Shown here piece after piece: positions 38,437-48,011 of a stretch of DNA of 64,000 nt. A model generated the notes under the pieces. It searched no databases. It had not been told where the DNA came from and saw only the letters and a list, made by a program, of their open reading frames with translations. Made by a program: the position numbers and the translations under genes. The first letter of the stretch is position 1. Each line of letters starts with the position of its first letter. This DNA comes from Paracoccaceae bacterium (lineage in GTDB: Bacteria; Pseudomonadota; Alphaproteobacteria; Rhodobacterales; Rhodobacteraceae), in the NCBI GenBank assembly GCA_014872875.1, contig WKFI01000025.1, positions 21,340-85,339 on the forward strand, read 5' to 3'.

Positions 38437-38553
38437 GAATGCCTCCGTCTTGGTTCTCCCTATATGGGGGGCGACGGCGCTCGACGCAACGCGTTATCAT
38501 TTTGCCTGTTTGCTATGCATTGGCTGCAATTCGGGCCTGATTTCTTGGCAATT

Positions 38554-38577
38554 GTAGGACTCAGTTTGTGGTCCTAC
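38554..38577 (+). promoter_or_regulatory. Inverted repeat upstream of the DUF1127 gene
   Basis: GTAGGAC (38554-38560) and GTCCTAC (38571-38577) form a seven-base stem with a ten-base loop, ending 53 bp upstream of the DUF1127 start codon. It could be an operator or a hairpin in the transcript leader. Nothing else is recognised in the 194-bp hslV/DUF1127 gap. Confidence 0.4.
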
Positions 38578-38630
38578 ATGAACGTCAGAACAGAAAATCA
38601 AGATCACTCCGATCAGAAGGAAACGTCAAA

Positions 38631-38819
38631 ATGGCATATGCAGCCACCACCTCCTCGCCGATGGGCGCCGTTGCAACCCTGCGTGTTGTTGACAGCATCC
38701 TGAACCTGAAGAACACCGTCATCTCCTGGAACAACGCTCGCGTGACCCGCAACGTCCTGTCGCGTCTGACCGACGACCAGCTGAACGATATTGGCCTGAA
38801 CCGTGGTGATCTGATCTGA
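38631..38819 (+). CDS. DUF1127 (YjiS-like) small protein
   Basis: A 62-residue protein. The C-terminal arginine-containing helix pair, NVLSRLTDDQLNDIGLNRGDL, is the DUF1127 signature. Proteins of this family have been linked to RNA turnover and to phosphate and carbon metabolism in other alphaproteobacteria. The ATG at 38631 has GAAGGAAA upstream; a longer reading frame begins 63 bp earlier but lacks such a site. A hairpin lies in the leader and a terminator follows, so it is a monocistronic unit. Confidence 0.85.
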   Translation: MAYAATTSSPMGAVATLRVVDSILNLKNTVISWNNARVTRNVLSRLTDDQLNDIGLNRGDLI

Positions 38820-38854
38820 TCCGGACAGACCCATGAAGAAATTTCGGCGTTGAA

Positions 38855-38895
38855 GAGCCGCCCTCGTTCTCCCCGAGGTGCGGCTTCTTCTTTTT
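38855..38895 (+). terminator. Terminator after the DUF1127 gene
   Basis: The arms AGCCG / CGGCT enclose an inner stem CCTCG / CGAGG with a short loop, followed by TTCTTCTTTTTC. It lies 36 bp after the DUF1127 stop codon. Confidence 0.75.
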
Positions 38896-38903
38896 CTGAA
38901 TGG

Positions 38904-39269
38904 CTATTTCGTCAGCCTGTACCGGCCCGAGAGATCGGGTAGAAACGCTTCGACAGCTGCTGTTGCGACGATGTGGCATGTTCCGGCCTCGGCGTCTTCG
39001 ACATCCAATCCGCCAAACACAGCCGTGACCTGGGCCCGGCCGCGCGGCAAATCCTTGGCGACCAGATCGCAATCGACCTGTTCGGGTTTCTGAACCGCGA
39101 TTGTCACCTGAACCCGCATTTCGGTGTGATCGATCCCCAGTTTTGAAAACAGCGTAATCGAGGAATGATGCAGGGCGTCTTGCACAGCACGGCGCGCGGC
39201 CTTGGTATAGTCCTGACCATAAAGGTCGTTCCCGGTTCCCATTTCCAGGATGATCCGCTTTTCGCCCAT
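38904..39269 (-). CDS. Lin0512 family protein, copy B
   Basis: A 121-residue protein of the Lin0512 family of unknown function. It is a diverged paralog of the neighbour at 39269-39616. Both share an N-terminal GMG/GTG glycine motif, an (E)DYT-x-AA-x-RA helix, DAL-x-H-x-S(I/V)T, V-Q-KPE and a V(I)A-A-V strand near the end. The ATG at 39269 overlaps the TGA of the upstream copy (TGATG), so the two subunits are translationally coupled and probably form a complex. A GTG one codon earlier is possible. Confidence 0.8.
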   Translation of the reverse strand: MGEKRIILEMGTGNDLYGQDYTKAARRAVQDALHHSSITLFSKLGIDHTEMRVQVTIAVQKPEQVDCDLVAKDLPRGRAQVTAVFGGLDVEDAEAGTCHIVATAAVEAFLPDLSGRYRLTK

Positions 39270-39616
39270 CACACGGCCTCCATGTCAAAGGACACGACCA
39301 CGGCAGCATTGGCGATCACGGTGCGACCGTCAGTATGGGGTTTTTCGATGTTCAAACCGCCCTGCTTCACCCGGATTGTCGGTTGGCCGTAAGGAAAGAT
39401 CTCTTTCAATCGCTCCACGTCAACCAGTTCGGGTTTCTGCACCCCGATTTCCGCGTCGACGATCATCGCCTCCTTCGGGAATCCGAACAGCTCGGCCATG
39501 GTGACAGAGTTGTGCCACAACGCGTCTTTGATCGCGCGACTGGCTGCTTCGGTATAGTCTTCGCGGCGCAGCGATGTGCCCATCCCGAACTCTACCAACA
39601 CCCTTGTTTTGGCCAT
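39269..39616 (-). CDS. Lin0512 family protein, copy A
   Basis: A 115-residue paralog of the next gene. It starts MAKTRVLVEFGMGTSLRRED at 39616 with AGGAGG upstream. It shows EAASRAIKDALWHNSVTM, GVQKPELVDVERLKEIFPYGQ and VKQGGLNIEKPHTDGRTVIANAAVVVSF-type C-terminal strands. Function is unknown; the tandem coupled arrangement suggests a hetero-oligomer. Confidence 0.82.
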   Translation of the reverse strand: MAKTRVLVEFGMGTSLRREDYTEAASRAIKDALWHNSVTMAELFGFPKEAMIVDAEIGVQKPELVDVERLKEIFPYGQPTIRVKQGGLNIEKPHTDGRTVIANAAVVVSFDMEAV

Positions 39617-39754
39617 GATACCTCCTGATTCATCGTGTTGGGCCCACTCTGCATGGCTTACCATCAAACAAAAGATCCAGAATGACGAAACTGGGCTGAC
39701 CAATGCCGATTTGAGCGCTTTACATTGAGTTGTCTTTGCCGCTGAGTGGCCATC

Positions 39755-40633
39755 ATGAATGACCAAGTCAAAGGCCTTTTGATCACCACTCTCGGTGTCC
39801 TGCTCATTGTCCCGGACTCACTGTTCGTGCGGTTGATTCAGGCCGAGCCCTTGGTCACGTCGTTCTGGCGCGGTCTCATCTCGGGGCTGGTCGTGGCGAT
39901 TGTATTGCTGGTTTTCCATGGCACTAGGGGCTTTCGGGCGGTTCTGCGGGCAGGGCGGCCGGCAGCGCTCTACATTGCTCTGATCGCGTCCACTCCTCTG
40001 GCTTTCGTGATGGCCGTCTCGAACACAAGCGTTGCCAATGTGGTTTTCATCTTTGCTTCGATGCCTGTATTTGCTGCCATTTTCAGTCGCATTTTTCTGG
40101 GAGAGCCCATTTCCCGCAGGATGGTTCTGACGATGGCTGGCGTGATGATTGGACTGGCAATCCTGGCTTATGGTTCAGGAGAAAGTGAAATCGCATCCTG
40201 GAAGGGAGACATCTGGGCTCTTTACATCTCGGTCGCGTTTGCCGGTGCTTTGACGACTGTGCGGCAGGTGCGGGACATCTCGATGGTGCCTGCGGTGCCC
40301 GTGGCCTATATCGGAGCAGCAATATTGTTGGGTTTGTTCAGTGACCCGATGGAGGCTTTCCATCAGCAACCCGGTCTGATCCTGAGCCATGGCGCCTTTA
40401 TAGGGGCGGCTTCGTGCCTTCTGGCGCTGGGTCCCCGTTACATCAGCTCTGCCGAAGTATCTCTTCTGGTCCTGCTGGAATCGGTTCTGGCCCCATTGCT
40501 TGTCTGGTTCGTCGTCGGAGAGGACCCGGGGTCCTGGGCATTGGTTGGCGGTGCCGTGGTTATCGGCGTGTTGCTTGCGTCGAATTTGGTTGCTTTGAAA
40601 AAGACGGTATCCGCAAAGAAAAAGACGCCCTGA
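39755..40633 (+). CDS. DMT/EamA family transporter
   Basis: A 292-residue inner-membrane exporter of the drug/metabolite transporter superfamily with ten predicted spans in two EamA repeats. SNTSVANVVFIFASMPVFAAIFSRIFLGEPIS in the first half and SAEVSLLVLLESVLAPLLVWFVVGEDP in the second are the typical EamA end-of-repeat motifs. The ATG at 39755 is preferred to a GTG three codons earlier. The substrate is unknown. A terminator overlaps its 3' end. Confidence 0.88.
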   Translation: MNDQVKGLLITTLGVLLIVPDSLFVRLIQAEPLVTSFWRGLISGLVVAIVLLVFHGTRGFRAVLRAGRPAALYIALIASTPLAFVMAVSNTSVANVVFIFASMPVFAAIFSRIFLGEPISRRMVLTMAGVMIGLAILAYGSGESEIASWKGDIWALYISVAFAGALTTVRQVRDISMVPAVPVAYIGAAILLGLFSDPMEAFHQQPGLILSHGAFIGAASCLLALGPRYISSAEVSLLVLLESVLAPLLVWFVVGEDPGSWALVGGAVVIGVLLASNLVALKKTVSAKKKTP

Positions 40634-40648
40634 AATCAGAGCGTCTTT
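40621..40648 (-). terminator. Terminator of trxA overlapping the end of the DMT gene
   Basis: The stem AAAGACGC / GCGTCTTT contains the TGA stop of the DMT gene in its loop. Read on the minus strand after trxA it is followed by TTTTTCTTT, a good intrinsic terminator for the trxA transcript. Confidence 0.78.
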
Positions 40649-40668
40649 GATGTCCCGGTATCGGGAAT

Positions 40669-40989
40669 TCAGATGGAGTCTTCGATCCAGCTTTGCAGCG
40701 CCGCTTTGGGTGCTGCACCGGCGCGGTTCGAAACAACCTGGCCGTCCTTGAAGATGAACAGAGCCGGAATACCGCGCACACCCATGGCGGCGGCGGCGTT
40801 CGGGTTGCTGTCCACGTCCACCTTAGCAATTTTGACCTTGCCTTGGTATTCCGAGGCCAGCTCTTCCAGAGCGGGGCCGATCTGCTTGCAGGGGCCGCAC
40901 CATTCGGCCCAGAAATCCACCACAACGGGGATATCGGAGTTTTTGACTTCGGCGTCGAAGGTATCGTCGGTTACGGCGACGGTGGACAT
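40669..40989 (-). CDS. trxA: Thioredoxin
   Basis: A 106-residue cytoplasmic disulfide reductase. The active site is [14 protein letters not shown] (WCGPC), with the cis-Pro segment [16 protein letters not shown]. The ATG at 40989 has GGAG upstream. It is the last gene of the series tsaE-amgK-murU-addB-addA-trxA, 62 bp after addA, an arrangement also common in rhizobia. Confidence 0.97.
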   Translation of the reverse strand: MSTVAVTDDTFDAEVKNSDIPVVVDFWAEWCGPCKQIGPALEELASEYQGKVKIAKVDVDSNPNAAAAMGVRGIPALFIFKDGQVVSNRAGAAPKAALQSWIEDSI

Positions 40990-41051
40990 GTGCATGTCTC
41001 CTAGGTGGGATGGCAACTGGGCTGAGAACCTATGTACGGGTGTCAGGAAGG

Positions 41052-44000
41052 TCAAGGCGACAAGGCATGGTCAAGCGCGTCGGACACAAGATCGTGTGGC
41101 AGCCGCATCAGATGCGCGGTCCGGGTCCAAAGGATTGCGGTTTCAATCTTTCGATCCGGATAGATCTGGCCAAGCGCGTGCACATAAGCGCCCATCTGAC
41201 GCAGGACACCTTCGGGCGTGGCGTTTGGGCTGTCCGGTACGGTGGCGTTGGTCTTGAAGTCCACGATCAACACAGTGTCGGGCGTTACGACCAGCCGATC
41301 GATGACCCCATGCAGACGCCGCCCCCCCAGATCGGCAGTCACCGGAACCTCGGCCAGAGTGTTCCGGGAAAACAGCATGACCAGATCTTGCTGATCCAGA
41401 ACTGCTGTGACCTCGGCCAAGAGATCCCCAAGATCTTCAGCATCAGGCAGAAGGCGCTGGGCTGAGGTTGGCCATTCTGCCCTTGGTATGTTCGGCAGAT
41501 GTTCCAGCAAGGTGTGGATCCGCGTGCCGCGTAGCTTGGCTGCGTCTTCGTCCAAACCCTGATCGCCCGGCAAAGCCTTGGCCCCGCCCAAGTCCGATGG
41601 GCTGAGCGTCGGGTCAGGAGCAACATATGGGGGCGCTGTGTGTCTTAGAAAGCCGGGCAGGGGGACCGTATGGCTGGCCACCCGCTTTGGTACGACCAGT
41701 GGACTTGCGTCCCAATCGCCATATTCCAGACGCTGTATCATTCCTTGGGGAGTATCGTGTTCCACCGCGCCGGCCTCGGCCATTGCGGCCTCGACCATCT
41801 GGTACCAGCTGTCTCCATCCTTGGACATGTCACCGGCCCCGGCAACGATCAGCCACTTTTCCGCCCGTGTTAGAGCCACATATAGCAGCCGCAATCGTTC
41901 ATTGACCTGCTTGTCCTGCGCCGTCTGCCGGGCATTCATCAACGCGCTAGGCATCTGATCTTTGGGCACTTTCCAAAGCGGCACGCCGTCTGCCACCATG
42001 ATTTCATCATCCCGCGCTGCGCGACGGGGACCGGTATCGGGAAGGATCACGATGGGCGCTTCCAGACCTTTGGAACCATGCACGGTCATCACCCGGATCA
42101 TGTCACCGGCCGCGCCCATCTGCCGTTTGATCTCAAGATCGTCGGTTTGCATCCAGACCAAAAAACCGGTCAGGCTGGGAATGTCGGTGCGCTCATAGGC
42201 CAGCGCTTGCGACAGCAGGGCGTTGATCCCGTCCTCGGCCTCGGCCCCCAGACGGCCCAGCAATTTCCTCCGTCCGTCATGGCGCGTCAGGATACGCTCG
42301 ATCAGATCGTAGGGCCGCAGGAAATCGGTGTTGTCGCGCATGTCATTGAGCACGGCGATTGTGTCTGGAAACTCATCCGCCCGGTCCCGCAACGCCTGCC
42401 ATAGAAACGGTCGCTCGCGCCGATGCGCGAGGTCAAACAGCTTCTGCTCTGACCAGCCAAACAGTGGGGACTTCAGCACGGTTGCCAGCGACAGAGAATC
42501 CTCGGGCGTGGCCAGAAAGCTCAGCAAAGCGGCCAGGTCCTTCACCGCCAATTCAGCCCCGACTTTCAACCGGTCCGCCCCGGCAATCGGTAGGTCTGCC
42601 TGTTTGCAGGCGCGGATGATTTCGGAAAACAGCTCGGACCGGCGCTGTACAAGGATCAGGAAATCACCGGCATGGACCGGGCGCCGTACAAACGAACCCC
42701 GCTCGGGACCATCTTCGGGCAGCGTCGCACCACTTTGGATCAAATCCTTGATCGAACTGGCGATTTTTTCAGCCAGGATCACATTGTGGTGTCGTTCCGT
42801 GGGACGATCCACCGGGTCGGTCCAGTCACGATCATCTTCGTCATCGACCTTTTCGACCACGGGCCACAGATCCACCCGTCCCGGCAAGTCAGATTTGAAA
42901 GCCCGATGCAGAGCGTCCTTGTGGAAACCCGCCTGTGACCGATCGCGGAACACCAAATCGACCAGCCCAAGAATCGCTGACGACGACCGGAACGAATATT
43001 CCAGCGTCAGATCCTGCAACTGCGTGCCTGTTTCCTCCAGCCGGTTGCCGAATTCGGCCTGCATCCGGTCGAATGCATCCGGGTCGGCGCCTTGGAATGA
43101 ATAAATCGATTGCTTCTTGTCGCCGACCACAAAAATCGTGCGTTCCACACCTGACCGCGCGCCTTCACCGCTGGTGAATTCCTGCGCCAGTTTTTCGATC
43201 ACGTCCCATTGAGCCGGGCTGGTATCCTGCGCTTCGTCCACCAGAATGTGGTCAATGCCGCCATCCAGGCGATACAGCACCCAGGCTGCAACAGCCGGGT
43301 CGTTCAGCAGTTGCCGGGCTTTCAGGATCAAGTCGTCGAAATCCAACCACCCGCGCAGCTGTTTGCGGCGTTCATATTCTGGCAGAAACACAACAGCGAA
43401 ATCGTGCAAGGCCTGAGATTTCCGCGCTGCCACCAGCCCCAGCCGCTGTTCGCGCGCCGTTTCCACGCGCAGCATCAACGGCTCAAGTTGGGTCATCAGA
43501 TCGGCATGGGCTTCGCGCAGTTTTTTTGTAGGAAAAGACCCTAACTTGGCAGAAAACGGCTCTTTCGCGCTGGCACCAGTCAGAAAAACGCTTTCCAGCA
43601 CTGGCAGGTCACCCAGTGTCGGTCGCGTGATTCCGGCAAGTTTTGCGGCAGCTTTTTGATCATTGGTGCCTCCGCTTGCCAACATCGTTCTGGCGCGTGC
43701 CAAGAGTTCCTCTTCACCGCCAAGGAACACCTGAACTTCCAAAGCAGATTCATCAAAGTCCGGAGGCAGTTCAAAGGCCGCCGCCAATTCCGCCCAATCC
43801 AAAGGCGTACCGAGTTCCGCCCGACGATGGGTGATCGCGGCAGACAGGCTGTCGAAATCGCTGTCGGTGACGTAACGCGCCAGACCGTCGATAAGGGCTA
43901 CGTGATCGTTCCGGGCCATGTCCTCGACAATCTCGGCCCGCAAAAGCGAAGCGGCCCGGTCCTCCATTTCGGAAAACTGTGGGCTGACTCCGGCCTCCAA

Positions 44001-44408
44001 CGGAAAGCGGCGTAGAAGGGAGGAACAGAAGGAGTGGATCGTCTGGATCTTTAGCCCGCCGGGGGTTTCTATCGCGCGGGCAAACAAGGTGCGGGCCTGC
44101 GGGAGTTGATCAGCGGTCAGTGCGTTTTCGACCCCCAGATCCTCCAGAGCGGCGCCAAGGGCCGCGTCATCCAGCATTGCCCATTCGCCCAGTCGTTTGA
44201 ACAGCCGGTTCTGCATCTCCGACGCGGCGGCCTTGGTATAGGTCAGGCAGAGGATATGTTGCGGCTGCACCCCGCGCAGCAGAAGCCGCGCCACGCGGTC
44301 GGTCAGGACCCGTGTTTTACCGGACCCCGCATTTGCCGCCAGCCAGGTCGAAGCATCGGGTCGCGCTGCCTGAACCTGTCGTTCTGTCGCATCATTGCGC
44401 TGGATCAT
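41052..44408 (-). CDS. addA: Double-strand break repair helicase-nuclease AddA
   Basis: The ATP-driven UvrD-like helicase and nuclease subunit of AddAB, which processes DNA ends for RecA-mediated repair. It has 1118 residues. Walker [20 protein letters not shown] near the N-terminus, [18 protein letters not shown] (Walker B), [16 protein letters not shown] and a C-terminal RecB-type nuclease with [10 protein letters not shown] are visible. The ATG at 44408 overlaps the addB stop (ATGA). The ATG used is the internal one; a start 39 bp upstream lies within addB. Confidence 0.95.
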   Translation of the reverse strand: MIQRNDATERQVQAARPDASTWLAANAGSGKTRVLTDRVARLLLRGVQPQHILCLTYTKAAASEMQNRLFKRLGEWAMLDDAALGAALEDLGVENALTADQLPQARTLFARAIETPGGLKIQTIHSFCSSLLRRFPLEAGVSPQFSEMEDRAASLLRAEIVEDMARNDHVALIDGLARYVTDSDFDSLSAAITHRRAELGTPLDWAELAAAFELPPDFDESALEVQVFLGGEEELLARARTMLASGGTNDQKAAAKLAGITRPTLGDLPVLESVFLTGASAKEPFSAKLGSFPTKKLREAHADLMTQLEPLMLRVETAREQRLGLVAARKSQALHDFAVVFLPEYERRKQLRGWLDFDDLILKARQLLNDPAVAAWVLYRLDGGIDHILVDEAQDTSPAQWDVIEKLAQEFTSGEGARSGVERTIFVVGDKKQSIYSFQGADPDAFDRMQAEFGNRLEETGTQLQDLTLEYSFRSSSAILGLVDLVFRDRSQAGFHKDALHRAFKSDLPGRVDLWPVVEKVDDEDDRDWTDPVDRPTERHHNVILAEKIASSIKDLIQSGATLPEDGPERGSFVRRPVHAGDFLILVQRRSELFSEIIRACKQADLPIAGADRLKVGAELAVKDLAALLSFLATPEDSLSLATVLKSPLFGWSEQKLFDLAHRRERPFLWQALRDRADEFPDTIAVLNDMRDNTDFLRPYDLIERILTRHDGRRKLLGRLGAEAEDGINALLSQALAYERTDIPSLTGFLVWMQTDDLEIKRQMGAAGDMIRVMTVHGSKGLEAPIVILPDTGPRRAARDDEIMVADGVPLWKVPKDQMPSALMNARQTAQDKQVNERLRLLYVALTRAEKWLIVAGAGDMSKDGDSWYQMVEAAMAEAGAVEHDTPQGMIQRLEYGDWDASPLVVPKRVASHTVPLPGFLRHTAPPYVAPDPTLSPSDLGGAKALPGDQGLDEDAAKLRGTRIHTLLEHLPNIPRAEWPTSAQRLLPDAEDLGDLLAEVTAVLDQQDLVMLFSRNTLAEVPVTADLGGRRLHGVIDRLVVTPDTVLIVDFKTNATVPDSPNATPEGVLRQMGAYVHALGQIYPDRKIETAILWTRTAHLMRLPHDLVSDALDHALSP

Positions 44409-47335
44409 GTCAGGTCCTCCGGCAGAGGAATGGCGCTGCGATCCCATTCACCGAACCGGGCCAGGTGGTCATAATCGCCGTGATCAGTGTCCAGATGCAG
44501 CATTCTGCGGCTCGAAAAACCTTGGTTAGGGTCGAAATAGGCCTCAACCAGTTTCCGCAGCTCCCCCCAGATCTTGGACGTGGGTTCCTTGTCCAAGGGG
44601 GCGCCCACCTCTTTCAAACTGCTGCCCAGGCCGATGAACACGGCGCGGGCGACCTCGGCAGGGCCGGGGGGATCAAACGCGCCTTCTTCGGCCATGGCAG
44701 CTTCGATCAGCAGCTGTTTTTCGAACTTGGCCTGCTTCTTCTCGGACGGAGGTTCGCCAGTCTTGTAGTCGATCAGGTGCAGGAAGCCGCGATCATCCAT
44801 GTCGATCCGGTCTGCGCGGCAGGCGATGGTGAAATCCAGTGGATCCAGACGCGCCGCACCCTTGGCTTCAAACGCGATGGGGCGGCCCGTCATGCGCCGG
44901 GTCTGTTCACTTGCTATGAAATCATCTGCGATCCGATTGATCCGGGCCCACCAAAGGCGGCGGGCAGTGGGCCAAGGGACATGTTGGTCCAGCAACTCAG
45001 CGGTCAGGCGCAGCAGCGCGTCACGGGTCAGCAAGGTTTCGTCTTCAACTGTCCCGCGGATGAATCGTTCGAACACTTCATGCACGACAATACCGCGCAG
45101 CAATGCATCGGGCACGCGAACCAGCGGGTTCAAGGGGCGCAGCCGGAGAGTGTGTTTGGCATATATTGCGTAAGGGTCCCGGATTAGCCGGGGAATTTCG
45201 GTGACGGTCAATCGGCGTGGGCGGGCATGGACCGGAGGACGAGGAGAGGGTCGATGCGCTGGCGGCGCCGGCGCCGGGACTTCCAACGCCCGAGCCCAAT
45301 CCAACCAAGTTTGTCCGCGAGCGCGCATATGAGCCAACGCTTCTGGTCCGCCTTGTTCGGGCAGGCCGTCCAACAAGTTGCACAACCGGTTGATCCAACG
45401 CGACGGTACTGAATCCGCGTCATCCGAACGGATGGCACGTGTCAACCAGACGTCCCGTGCGGCGATGGCCTGTTGGAAATCATGAGCAGACAGGCCGATC
45501 CGCCGTTCCGGTAGCAACAACCCGGCCTGATTGCGCATCTGCCGGTTTAGCCACGGATCAGGCTTTGCCGGTTCGGGCCAGCTTCCTTCGTTGAGACCGC
45601 CGAGGATCAACAGATCGGCGCCCATGACGCGCGCTTCCAACGTGCCCCAGATCATGATCTTTCCGTGTGGGGCATCGCGGTCGCGTACCTCTTCCTGCGC
45701 CAGAAGCGCGCCAAGAAGATCGGCAAAATCGCGGGCCGTCATGTCACCGCCATACGGAGCTTCAGTGGTCAGGCTTTCGATGATGGCCCGGGCTTTCTGC
45801 CCGGCGTTCTTGTCCCACAATGTGCCGCTACCATCGGTGGAACAACCCGTCGCGATGTGTTCGGCCAGCCGGGTCAGGCGTTCGATCCAATCGAAAAGGG
45901 GCAGGGTGCCCGGCAGGGTCTTATCCACGAAACAACGGGTCAGCCAATTGGTCCAACCAGGCAAGATTTCCCGCCCGGTTTCGAACCGTTCGAATGCGGT
46001 TTGATCGGGAAAGGGCACACCCTTGTCGCGGATGAAGAGCTCCAATTCTCGGGTGTGGCGCAGGTGGTCGCCGCGGTTCTGGCCGTCATGGGTCAGCGGG
46101 TGTTTCAGCAAAGTCAGCAGCGTATCGCTGGCCAGCGGTTTGCAGAACAGCTCCACCACATGCCGCAGAAACCGACCGGGAGGCGACAGCTGCAGCGGTT
46201 GCCCGGCAGAATCATCCGGCAGAATGTCCCAACGGTCCAAGGCAGCGCTGACCTGTCGGGTCAGCATCCGATCCGGGGTGATCAGCGCAGCGGTTTGCCC
46301 GGTTTCCGCTGCCTGGCGCAGACGCAGGGCGATGGCCAGGGCTTCATCACGGGGGCTTTCGGCCTCGACCAGTGTCAGGTCGGTGGTCGCCTGATCCAGC
46401 CCAGTCAGGCGGGGGCCTTCGCTCATCCAGGCGTCGGTCACGGGCGCCGGGCGCAAAGCCAGGGAGACCAGACGATTGCGCGCCAGCGAGGGCGGCGCGT
46501 CCATCGTCCAGGGCTGCACATCGCGGGCGTCGATCTCGAGCTCGCGCAGCAGTTTATGGAACCGGTATTGCGGATGGTCTTCGGAGGTTAGCGCGTCGTC
46601 CATGCCAGACCAGACCGAACCGGGTTGGTCAAAGTCGAAGCCGGGCAGGATCACTGCTCCTTGAGGCAACTTTGCGATCGCCTTCATCAACTCAAGCGTT
46701 GTGCCACGCGACCCGGTGGAGCCGGCGAGGATGATGGGGTGATGCGGGGGGGCTTCGGCCCAGCGATCTATCAGATTCAGCACGATCTGACGTTGTCGCG
46801 CCTGTGCATCCATCGCATCGTCATGTCGGTCGATAAATTCATCCGCGATGCGGATGAATTGCTGCGCGCGGGCCCAATGGCCAGACAGGTCCGAGACATC
46901 CAGATCACGAATTGTCTGGGGCGACACGCCTTCGCCCTGCATCTCGTCGATCAAACCAGCCAAGCTATCGGCCAGATCAAACAATGACGACCGTGCGGCC
47001 AGGTCCGGCTGCGCGTCCAGCAGGCGCGAGATTAGTTGAGCCAGCTCCAACCGGCGGCGCAATGGTGGCAGAACTGGCGGCAAGTCAAAACTGACTTGGG
47101 CCTTTTCGAACGACGTAACCAGCGAAAGCCGGGGGAGTAGCAGGGCCGGACCCTGGTCGAACAGGTCGCGTATCCGCCGTTGCATCCGCGTGGTGTTCAC
47201 GATCAGATCGACCCGCGCCAGATCTTCGGGCGCGCGGGTATGGTGGCGCTGGGTCAGCCCATCCACCACGGCACGTGGAAAATCGACCCCGCAGGGGAGG
47301 GCAAAAACTCTGGGTTTGTCGCAAGGATCAAACAT
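44405..47335 (-). CDS. addB: Double-strand break repair protein AddB
   Basis: The second subunit of AddAB. It has 976 residues from the ATG at 47335, which overlaps the end of the nucleotidyltransferase gene by 8 bp. The N-terminal region is an inactivated helicase-like fold. The C-terminal PD-(D/E)xK nuclease carries RADRIDMDDRGFLHLIDYKTGEPPSEKK, with the catalytic Asp and Lys in DYKTG. It is coupled to addA. Confidence 0.93.
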   Translation of the reverse strand: MFDPCDKPRVFALPCGVDFPRAVVDGLTQRHHTRAPEDLARVDLIVNTTRMQRRIRDLFDQGPALLLPRLSLVTSFEKAQVSFDLPPVLPPLRRRLELAQLISRLLDAQPDLAARSSLFDLADSLAGLIDEMQGEGVSPQTIRDLDVSDLSGHWARAQQFIRIADEFIDRHDDAMDAQARQRQIVLNLIDRWAEAPPHHPIILAGSTGSRGTTLELMKAIAKLPQGAVILPGFDFDQPGSVWSGMDDALTSEDHPQYRFHKLLRELEIDARDVQPWTMDAPPSLARNRLVSLALRPAPVTDAWMSEGPRLTGLDQATTDLTLVEAESPRDEALAIALRLRQAAETGQTAALITPDRMLTRQVSAALDRWDILPDDSAGQPLQLSPPGRFLRHVVELFCKPLASDTLLTLLKHPLTHDGQNRGDHLRHTRELELFIRDKGVPFPDQTAFERFETGREILPGWTNWLTRCFVDKTLPGTLPLFDWIERLTRLAEHIATGCSTDGSGTLWDKNAGQKARAIIESLTTEAPYGGDMTARDFADLLGALLAQEEVRDRDAPHGKIMIWGTLEARVMGADLLILGGLNEGSWPEPAKPDPWLNRQMRNQAGLLLPERRIGLSAHDFQQAIAARDVWLTRAIRSDDADSVPSRWINRLCNLLDGLPEQGGPEALAHMRARGQTWLDWARALEVPAPAPPAHRPSPRPPVHARPRRLTVTEIPRLIRDPYAIYAKHTLRLRPLNPLVRVPDALLRGIVVHEVFERFIRGTVEDETLLTRDALLRLTAELLDQHVPWPTARRLWWARINRIADDFIASEQTRRMTGRPIAFEAKGAARLDPLDFTIACRADRIDMDDRGFLHLIDYKTGEPPSEKKQAKFEKQLLIEAAMAEEGAFDPPGPAEVARAVFIGLGSSLKEVGAPLDKEPTSKIWGELRKLVEAYFDPNQGFSSRRMLHLDTDHGDYDHLARFGEWDRSAIPLPEDLT

Positions 47336-48011
47336 AGTCGCCTCGCAATACGGCTTCGGCCAAGGCGATGCCTTCGGGGTGACCCACATCGCACCAACGC
47401 CCGGGATACTCGACTGCAAACAACCGTCCAGTTTCCAGCATCTCGTTCCACAGCAAGTTCAGCGAAAACGTCTGATCCGGAATCTGTCGCAACCCTGACG
47501 GGTCCAGGATCTGTACACCGCCATAGACCAGATTACCGCCGCGCGTAATGCGCCTCTGCTCGTCGGCCGAGAAATCGCCACCGCCCTTGCGGCCCGCGGC
47601 ACGAGGAAGCGGCACACAGACCAGCAGGGCATCCATGCGATCCGGGTCCCATTGGGACAAGGCCAGCTCAACAGGGTTAGGACCGTCCCAGATCGCGTCC
47701 GTGTTCATTGTGATTACGGGCCCTGAACCCAACAGGGGCAGAGCCTGACGAAGCCCGCCGCCGGTATCCAGAATCTCGGGTTGCTCGTCCGAGATCAGGA
47801 TGCCGCGCGGCTCCAGATAGGTCCGCATCTGATCGGCCAAGTAGTGAGTGTTGGCAACCAGCGGATCACCGCCTGCAGCACGCGCCAGATCAACCGTGTG
47901 AGCAATCAGGGGGCGCCCGGCAACCGGGATCAACGGCTTGGGGCAATGCCGGGTCAGGGCCCCCATTCGGGTGCCGAACCCGGCGGCGAACAGCATGACA
48001 GGCAGGCTCAT
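47328..48011 (-). CDS. murU: Nucleotidyltransferase, MurU-like
   Basis: A 227-residue sugar-1-phosphate nucleotidyltransferase. The N-terminal LFAAGFGTRMGALTRHCPKPLIPVAGRPLI is the G-x-G-T-R-M / K-P-L binding site, and ITMNTDAIW and the WCDVGHPEG end fit. In Pseudomonas, MurU uridylates MurNAc-1-phosphate made by AmgK. The overlapping kinase gene next door has the same relation, so a cell-wall recycling role is likely by family and context. The substrate is not proven by sequence; other sugar phosphates remain possible. Confidence 0.75.
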   Translation of the reverse strand: MSLPVMLFAAGFGTRMGALTRHCPKPLIPVAGRPLIAHTVDLARAAGGDPLVANTHYLADQMRTYLEPRGILISDEQPEILDTGGGLRQALPLLGSGPVITMNTDAIWDGPNPVELALSQWDPDRMDALLVCVPLPRAAGRKGGGDFSADEQRRITRGGNLVYGGVQILDPSGLRQIPDQTFSLNLLWNEMLETGRLFAVEYPGRWCDVGHPEGIALAEAVLRGDYV

